A stretch of 62,782 nt of DNA from Clostridia bacterium. Its GTDB lineage: Bacteria > Bacillota > Clostridia > Oscillospirales > CAG-382. Numbering within the stretch: position 1 is the first letter of the stretch; each line of letters begins with the position of its first letter. Position numbers and translations under genes: made by a program. Of the stretch, positions 58,953-62,782 are shown one piece after another. The DNA is taken from assembly GCA_017620655.1 (NCBI GenBank), contig JAGAUT010000004.1, positions 1 through 62,782 of the forward strand, in the 5' to 3' direction. The notes beneath the pieces are model-generated. The model ran no database searches. It worked only from the letters and a program-made list of their open reading frames with translations, and had not been told where the DNA came from.

Positions 58953-59429
58953 ATGAGAAAATATTCAATCGCAGCCGTAATTGCTTTGGCGATTACGGCT
59001 GTGATGTTGTGTTTAAACTCCTGTGAGGACAAGGGAGATAAGAAAATTGTCCTGTGCTACTCTGATACCGACGAGATAATTGCAAGCTTTGAGGGGGATG
59101 AGGGCAGTGAATTTTCTGTTGAGTTTATACATTCCGTAAACCAGAGTCCCGTAAAGGATGTCTTTCGCGTTGAGAACGGACAGATTGTGGCGGCAAGAAC
59201 AATCTATTCGGCGTTCGGCGCAGGCGTGCAGACAGAAATTGAGGACGGACAGAAGCTTGAATTTGACGAGGACGGAAACATGGTTGTGTCGGGATTTGAC
59301 ATTGTGTTCCCGAGGGTTGACTACCTTGTGGGTACCGTCTCTGACCATATACTCGAAATTCAGGGGGAATCTATAAGCTTAAGAGACTTGTGCGGCAGAA
59401 ACGCACATGTATATTTTGCGATAAGGTAA
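58953..59429 (+). CDS. DUF1850 domain protein of TRAP cluster
   Basis: 158 residues. Hydrophobic N-terminal segment, likely a signal peptide or anchor, with a possible lipoprotein Cys at 24. The DUF1850 pattern includes SVEFIHSVNQSPVKDVF. These small proteins are commonly found between TAXI binding proteins and fused TRAP permeases, exactly as here; their role is not established. Confidence 0.82.
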   Translation: MRKYSIAAVIALAITAVMLCLNSCEDKGDKKIVLCYSDTDEIIASFEGDEGSEFSVEFIHSVNQSPVKDVFRVENGQIVAARTIYSAFGAGVQTEIEDGQKLEFDEDGNMVVSGFDIVFPRVDYLVGTVSDHILEIQGESISLRDLCGRNAHVYFAIR

Positions 59430-59471
59430 CAATAACGGTTTTTGACATAATGGAAAGGGTTGATTGAAGTA

Positions 59472-61562
59472 ATGTCAGAAAATATTGAAATCAAAGAAAC
59501 ACCCATAAACGCCGACGACTTAATGGCGGAATTTGACAGAGAGTCAAATACAAGACGTTTTTCGGGCTGGCGTGCACTGCTTGTAAAGGTGTTGTTTATT
59601 GCCTTTGCGGTGTTCTGCTTCGGTACAAGATTCTTTACACTTCCCGAACAGGTAAGAATGTCTTCTTTCCTCGGAGTTGTAATGTTCCTTGGCTTCCTTA
59701 TATATCCTACATATAAGAAGCAGTCCAAGAAAATCAACTACATTCCGGTATATGACTTTGTTCTTGCAATAGTTGCGGCAACACCCTATTTCTATTATGC
59801 GCTGAACTTTGACGCTATCACAAGAAAAGCGGCAATGATCCAGATGGACATGACGGCAATGATTATGGGCGTTGTGGGAATAGTCATGCTCTTTGAACTC
59901 TGCAGACGTGCTGTAGGTATTCCGATTCTCTTTGTTGCTGGCGGCTTTATTTGCTACGCATTCTATTACGGCAAGACATGGACTTCAATTGTCTACAATA
60001 TATTCTATACAACAAGCGGTATTCCCGGAACACCCCTTAATGTATGCTCTACATTTATCGTGTTCTTTATTATCTTCGGTGCATTCCTTGAAAAGACGGG
60101 TATAGGTAACTTCTTCGTTGACCTTGCAAATTCCGTTGCCGGCTGGGCTTCGGGCGGTCCTGCAAAGGTTGCGGTTATCTCCTCGGCGCTTGAGGGTATG
60201 TATTCCGGTTCTTCCGTTGCAAACACCGTAGGAAGCGGCTCCATTACAATTCCTACCATGAAGAAAATCGGTTATAGACCCGAGTTTGCGGCGGCTGTTG
60301 AAGCGGCGGCATCAACCGGCGGTCAGATTATGCCTCCCATCATGGGTGCTGCGGCGTTCCTCATGTCCGAAATGACGGGTATTCCCTATGCGACAATTGC
60401 GGTTTCCGCAATCTTACCTGCTGTGCTTTATTTTGCTGGCATCTTCATGATGATTCACTTTGAAGCAAAGAAGCTGGGTCTTAAGGGACTTCCCAAGGAA
60501 AGCATTCCTAACTTCTTCAAGCTTTTCTTCAAAAAGGGATATCTTCTTATTCCTATTGTTGTGCTTGTTGCAATGATGTCCTTTGGCTCAACTCCTGCAA
60601 TGAGTGCTTGTATGGCTATTATCACGACACTTGCGATTATGCTTCTTACAGACATTGTAAATGTAATAAGACATCATGAGTTTACTCCCGTGATTCTTCT
60701 TCATATCGTTCCCGTAATCGTGTTCCTTGCACTTTATCTCGGAATGAATATGGGACTTGAAAATGCGGCACTTCTTGCAGGCGTTTGCTACATTGCGGTT
60801 GCATGGATTAATAAGCACACAAGAGAATCGGGTAAAATAGCCGTTGACGCTCTTGAAGCGGGTATCAAGAATACAATGGGCGTTTCCCTTGCCTGCGCAC
60901 TTGCAGGTATCATCGCAGGCGTTGTAACCCTTACAAGTCTCGGCTCAACACTTCTTGATATCATCGTTCCTATTGCACAGAACAACCTCTTTATCGCACT
61001 TTTCCTCACAATGATATGCTGTATAGTTCTCGGTATGGGTGTTCCCACAACCGCAAACTACCTTATCATGGCAACCATTACTGCGCCTATTCTTATAAAG
61101 ATGGGTATTCCCGTTCTTGCGGCGCATATGTTCGTATTCTACTTCGGTATCGTTGCGGATATCACTCCTCCCGTTGCCCTTGCGGCATATGCGGGCAGTG
61201 CCATTGCAGGCTCCAATCCCTTGAAGACGGGTGTCAATGCCACAAGACTTGCGATTACAGCGTTCATTATTCCTTACATCTTTGCATATAATCCCAAGAT
61301 GCTCTTTATCGGTGCAAATGCACTTGACGTTGTAATAATCGTTGTTACTGCCTGCATCGGTATCTTCGCTCTTTCGGCGGCACTTGAAGGATATATGTTC
61401 AGAAAGATGAAGTTCTACGAAATCATTCCTCTTCTTGTCGGCGGTATTCTTCTTATCATTCCCGATCATCTGCTCAGTGCAATCGGACTTGCGGTTGTGG
61501 CAGTTATCATTGTTATTCAGGCACTTGAAAGAAGAAACGACAAGAAACACGGCATAAATTAA
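59472..61562 (+). CDS. TRAP transporter permease, fused small and large subunits (4TM/12TM)
   Basis: 696 residues from ATG 59472; TTG 59460 is a possible but less likely start. Many membrane segments. DctM-like signatures: GSGSITIPTMKKIGYRPEFAAAVEAAASTGGQIMPPIMGAAAF and GMGVPTTANYLIMATITAPI...DITPPVALAAYAGSAIAG are given here only as landmarks (about residues 258-300 and 520-590). It imports the ligand of the TAXI protein using a sodium or proton gradient. Third gene of the operon. A terminator follows. Confidence 0.93.
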   Translation: MSENIEIKETPINADDLMAEFDRESNTRRFSGWRALLVKVLFIAFAVFCFGTRFFTLPEQVRMSSFLGVVMFLGFLIYPTYKKQSKKINYIPVYDFVLAIVAATPYFYYALNFDAITRKAAMIQMDMTAMIMGVVGIVMLFELCRRAVGIPILFVAGGFICYAFYYGKTWTSIVYNIFYTTSGIPGTPLNVCSTFIVFFIIFGAFLEKTGIGNFFVDLANSVAGWASGGPAKVAVISSALEGMYSGSSVANTVGSGSITIPTMKKIGYRPEFAAAVEAAASTGGQIMPPIMGAAAFLMSEMTGIPYATIAVSAILPAVLYFAGIFMMIHFEAKKLGLKGLPKESIPNFFKLFFKKGYLLIPIVVLVAMMSFGSTPAMSACMAIITTLAIMLLTDIVNVIRHHEFTPVILLHIVPVIVFLALYLGMNMGLENAALLAGVCYIAVAWINKHTRESGKIAVDALEAGIKNTMGVSLACALAGIIAGVVTLTSLGSTLLDIIVPIAQNNLFIALFLTMICCIVLGMGVPTTANYLIMATITAPILIKMGIPVLAAHMFVFYFGIVADITPPVALAAYAGSAIAGSNPLKTGVNATRLAITAFIIPYIFAYNPKMLFIGANALDVVIIVVTACIGIFALSAALEGYMFRKMKFYEIIPLLVGGILLIIPDHLLSAIGLAVVAVIIVIQALERRNDKKHGIN

Positions 61563-61574
61563 GTAAATGTAACA

Positions 61575-61612
61575 TTCGGCGTCCGTGTAAAATCGGGCGC
61601 CGAAGATTTGTT
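61575..61612 (+). terminator. Terminator of the TAXI-TRAP operon
   Basis: TTCGGCGTCC / GGGCGCCGAA (61575-61584 with 61595-61604, one G-U), followed by GATTTGTTT. Confidence 0.65.
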
Positions 61613-61633
61613 TGAAATATTTTGAAAAAACAC

Positions 61634-61662
61634 TTGACAAACGCAAAAGAGTGTGTTATTAT
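61634..61662 (+). promoter_or_regulatory. Promoter of infC-rpmI-rplT
   Basis: TTGACA (61634-61639), 17-bp spacer, TATTAT (61657-61662). Confidence 0.87.
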
Positions 61663-61667
61663 ACTTA

Positions 61668-61795
61668 GGACAAAGAAGCAGAGCAATCTCACCCGGCGTT
61701 AATTGCGACGTAAGGTTAATATCTTATCGGCACCGATGTTACGGGGCAGGAGTGGGTATTGTTTTGCGAAGGTTTGTTACCTTCGTTTTTTTATT
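61668..61795 (+). promoter_or_regulatory. L20-type ribosomal leader with attenuator
   Basis: A structured leader of about 165 nt before infC, with AGCAATCTCACCC near the start and GAGTGGGTATTG before a terminator hairpin CGAAGGT / ACCTTCG (61767-61773 with 61779-61785) and a T7 run. Placement and layout match the Firmicutes L20 leader, where ribosomal protein L20 binds and promotes premature termination. Name by resemblance; pairing not computed. Confidence 0.78.
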
Positions 61796-61831
61796 GTCAG
61801 CCGAAAGGTATTTTTTTTGGAGGTGTTATCC

Positions 61832-62386
61832 ATAGCAACTAAGGAACTTTGCATCAACGAATAAATCAAAGCTAAAGAAGTAAGACTTATTAATGTCGCA
61901 GGCGAACAGCTTGGTGTTATAGCGACATCAAAGGCTCTCTCCATGGCGTACGAAAAGGGTCTTGACCTCGTTGAAATCGCTCCCAACTCTGCACCGCCCG
62001 TATGCAGGATTATGGACTACGGCAAGTACAGATTTGAAAGAGAGAAGAAGGAATAGGAACAGAGAAAGAAGCAGACAACAATCGATATCAAGGAAATTCA
62101 GCTTTCCTGCAGAATCGATACCCATGACTTTGAAACAAAGCTCAAGCACGCAAGAAAGTTTCTTGAAGGCGGCGCCAAGGTTAAGGTTTGTATCAGATTC
62201 AAGGGTAGAGAACTCAGCCACACTGCAATCGGACTTGAAGTAATAACAAAGTTCGGCGAAGCATGCGAGGATATCGGTGTTATCGAAAAGAAGCCGGTTC
62301 TTGACGGCAAACAGATGATTATGTTCTTGAACTCCAAGCAGAATGTTCCACAGGGCGGTTCCAAAAAAGCACCTAAGGCGGAATAA
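61832..62386 (+). CDS. infC: Translation initiation factor IF-3 with AUA start and two in-frame stop codons
   Basis: 184 sense-length codons read from ATA 61832, 8 nt after GGAGG. The translation [24 protein letters not shown]...[15 protein letters not shown]...KKE-stop-EQRKKQT...FKGRELSH is unmistakable IF-3. IF-3 blocks early subunit joining and checks start codons, and non-AUG starts are known for infC as autoregulation. TAA is codon 11 (61862-61864) and TAG is codon 75 (62054-62056). Both stand where glutamine is expected, one C-to-T change from CAA or CAG. The TAG lies in the linker between the N and C domains. Frame and conservation are otherwise perfect, so decay, sequence error or real recoding are all possible. 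Confidence 0.85.
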
Positions 62387-62439
62387 ACAGGCAAGGGCGA
62401 CACAAAACAGTATTTTATAATTGAAAGGAATGTTATCAA

Positions 62440-62637
62440 ATGGGAAAGCAGAAGTCACACAAGGCTACAGCAAAACGTTTCAGCGTTACTAAGGGCGGCA
62501 AGGTAAAGTACAATCAGAGCCTCAGACGTCATAAGCTCGGTATCAAGACTCCTAAGAGAAAGCGTCAGCTCAGAGGCGGCGCAATCCTCAGCGAAAGCTT
62601 CGCACCTACAGTAAAGAAGCTTATTCCTTACGCATAA
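62440..62637 (+). CDS. rpmI: 50S ribosomal protein L35
   Basis: 65 residues, highly basic. KQKSHKATAKRFSVTKGGK and HKLGIKTPKRKRQLRG are L35 signatures. It follows infC by 53 bp with GAAAGGAA upstream, the conserved infC-rpmI-rplT order. The frame is intact, unlike infC. Confidence 0.98.
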   Translation: MGKQKSHKATAKRFSVTKGGKVKYNQSLRRHKLGIKTPKRKRQLRGGAILSESFAPTVKKLIPYA

Positions 62638-62684
62638 GCGTAAAAAACAACCTAAATTTGAATATCGAAAGGAAAGTGACATAA

Positions 62685-62782
62685 ATGGCAAGAGTAAAAG
62701 GCGCTCTTATGACAAGAAAGAGACGCAATAAGATATTAAAGGCTGCAAAGGGTTATTGGGGTGCAAAGAGCAAGCACTTCAA
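62685..62782 (+). CDS. rplT: 50S ribosomal protein L20 (partial, cut by window end)
   Basis: First 32 codons: [19 protein letters not shown], then [13 protein letters not shown], the L20 N-terminus. GAAAGGAA lies before the ATG. L20 is the expected regulator that binds the leader at 61668. Confidence 0.96.
   Translation, partial: MARVKGALMTRKRRNKILKAAKGYWGAKSKHF

Noticed and set aside
57934..58968. Minus-strand reading frame opposite the TAXI binding protein
   Set aside because: Cys-rich shadow translation; the plus-strand gene is certain.
61832..62386. Alternative genetic code with TAA/TAG read as glutamine
   Set aside because: gyrB, recF, remB, rpmI and others end at TAA or TAG at the expected protein ends, so both act as stops in this genome.

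Overview
The window looks like chromosomal DNA from an uncultured, low-to-medium GC, spore-forming member of the Clostridia (Oscillospiraceae/Ruminococcaceae-like; the family is inference). Evidence: spoIVA, a Firmicutes-type recF-remB-gyrB cluster, DUF177-rpmF and DUF512-der gene pairs, an infC-rpmI-rplT operon behind an L20-type leader, an SLH-domain surface protein, PPi-dependent phosphofructokinase, and many TTGACA/TATAAT promoters with 17-bp spacers. No tRNA, rRNA or CRISPR array was seen.

Layout. 1-0.45 kb: dispersed repeat. 0.45-9 kb: MreD-like protein, PPi-PFK, an orphan solute-binding lipoprotein and a 1260-residue SLH/Ig-like surface protein. 9.1-10.6 kb: spoIVA (minus strand). 10.7-15.7 kb: a strong promoter, a 117-bp tandem repeat that can fold as a cloverleaf, then tagA-recF-remB-gyrB. 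15.7-23.6 kb: DUF177, rpmF, DUF512 radical-SAM-like protein, der and addA, separated by repeats. 24-27 kb: a 1003-residue WbsX/GH99-like protein (minus). 27.2-37.1 kb: a compact phage-derived packaging and head operon behind a consensus promoter bracketed by LexA-type SOS boxes. 37.1-43.9 kb: sugar catabolism (Gfo/Idh/MocA oxidoreductase, GH78 rhamnosidase, GH2 beta-galactosidase; minus). 44-48.5 kb: a 2-hydroxyacyl-CoA dehydratase-activase-like pair (minus). 48.6-51.1 kb: zinc ABC transporter with a Fur/Zur-like operator (minus). 51.3-57.5 kb: AraC regulator, Na/Pi symporter, aldose epimerase, second WbsX protein, CE15-like esterase. 57.9-61.6 kb: TAXI-TRAP transporter. 61.6 kb to end: infC-rpmI-rplT.

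Most notable. (1) The phage-like operon holds small and large terminase, portal, scaffold, a decoration-like protein, capsid, adaptor and a large plug/hub-like protein, in roughly the order of a P22-type head module. It has no visible integrase, replication, lysis or long-tail genes and sits behind SOS-type operators. A domesticated packaging system such as a gene-transfer-agent-like particle is the most interesting reading; a decayed prophage is the main alternative. (2) infC begins at AUA and carries in-frame TAA and TAG codons exactly where glutamine is expected, although its neighbours use TAA/TAG as normal stops. (3) Eight copies of a covarying stem-loop repeat are scattered between genes, together with three other palindromic or MITE-like families and the tandem cloverleaf repeat.

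All carbohydrate-active enzymes here lack visible signal peptides, suggesting intracellular breakdown of imported oligosaccharides. All functional calls come from reading motifs and gene order; no database search was run.
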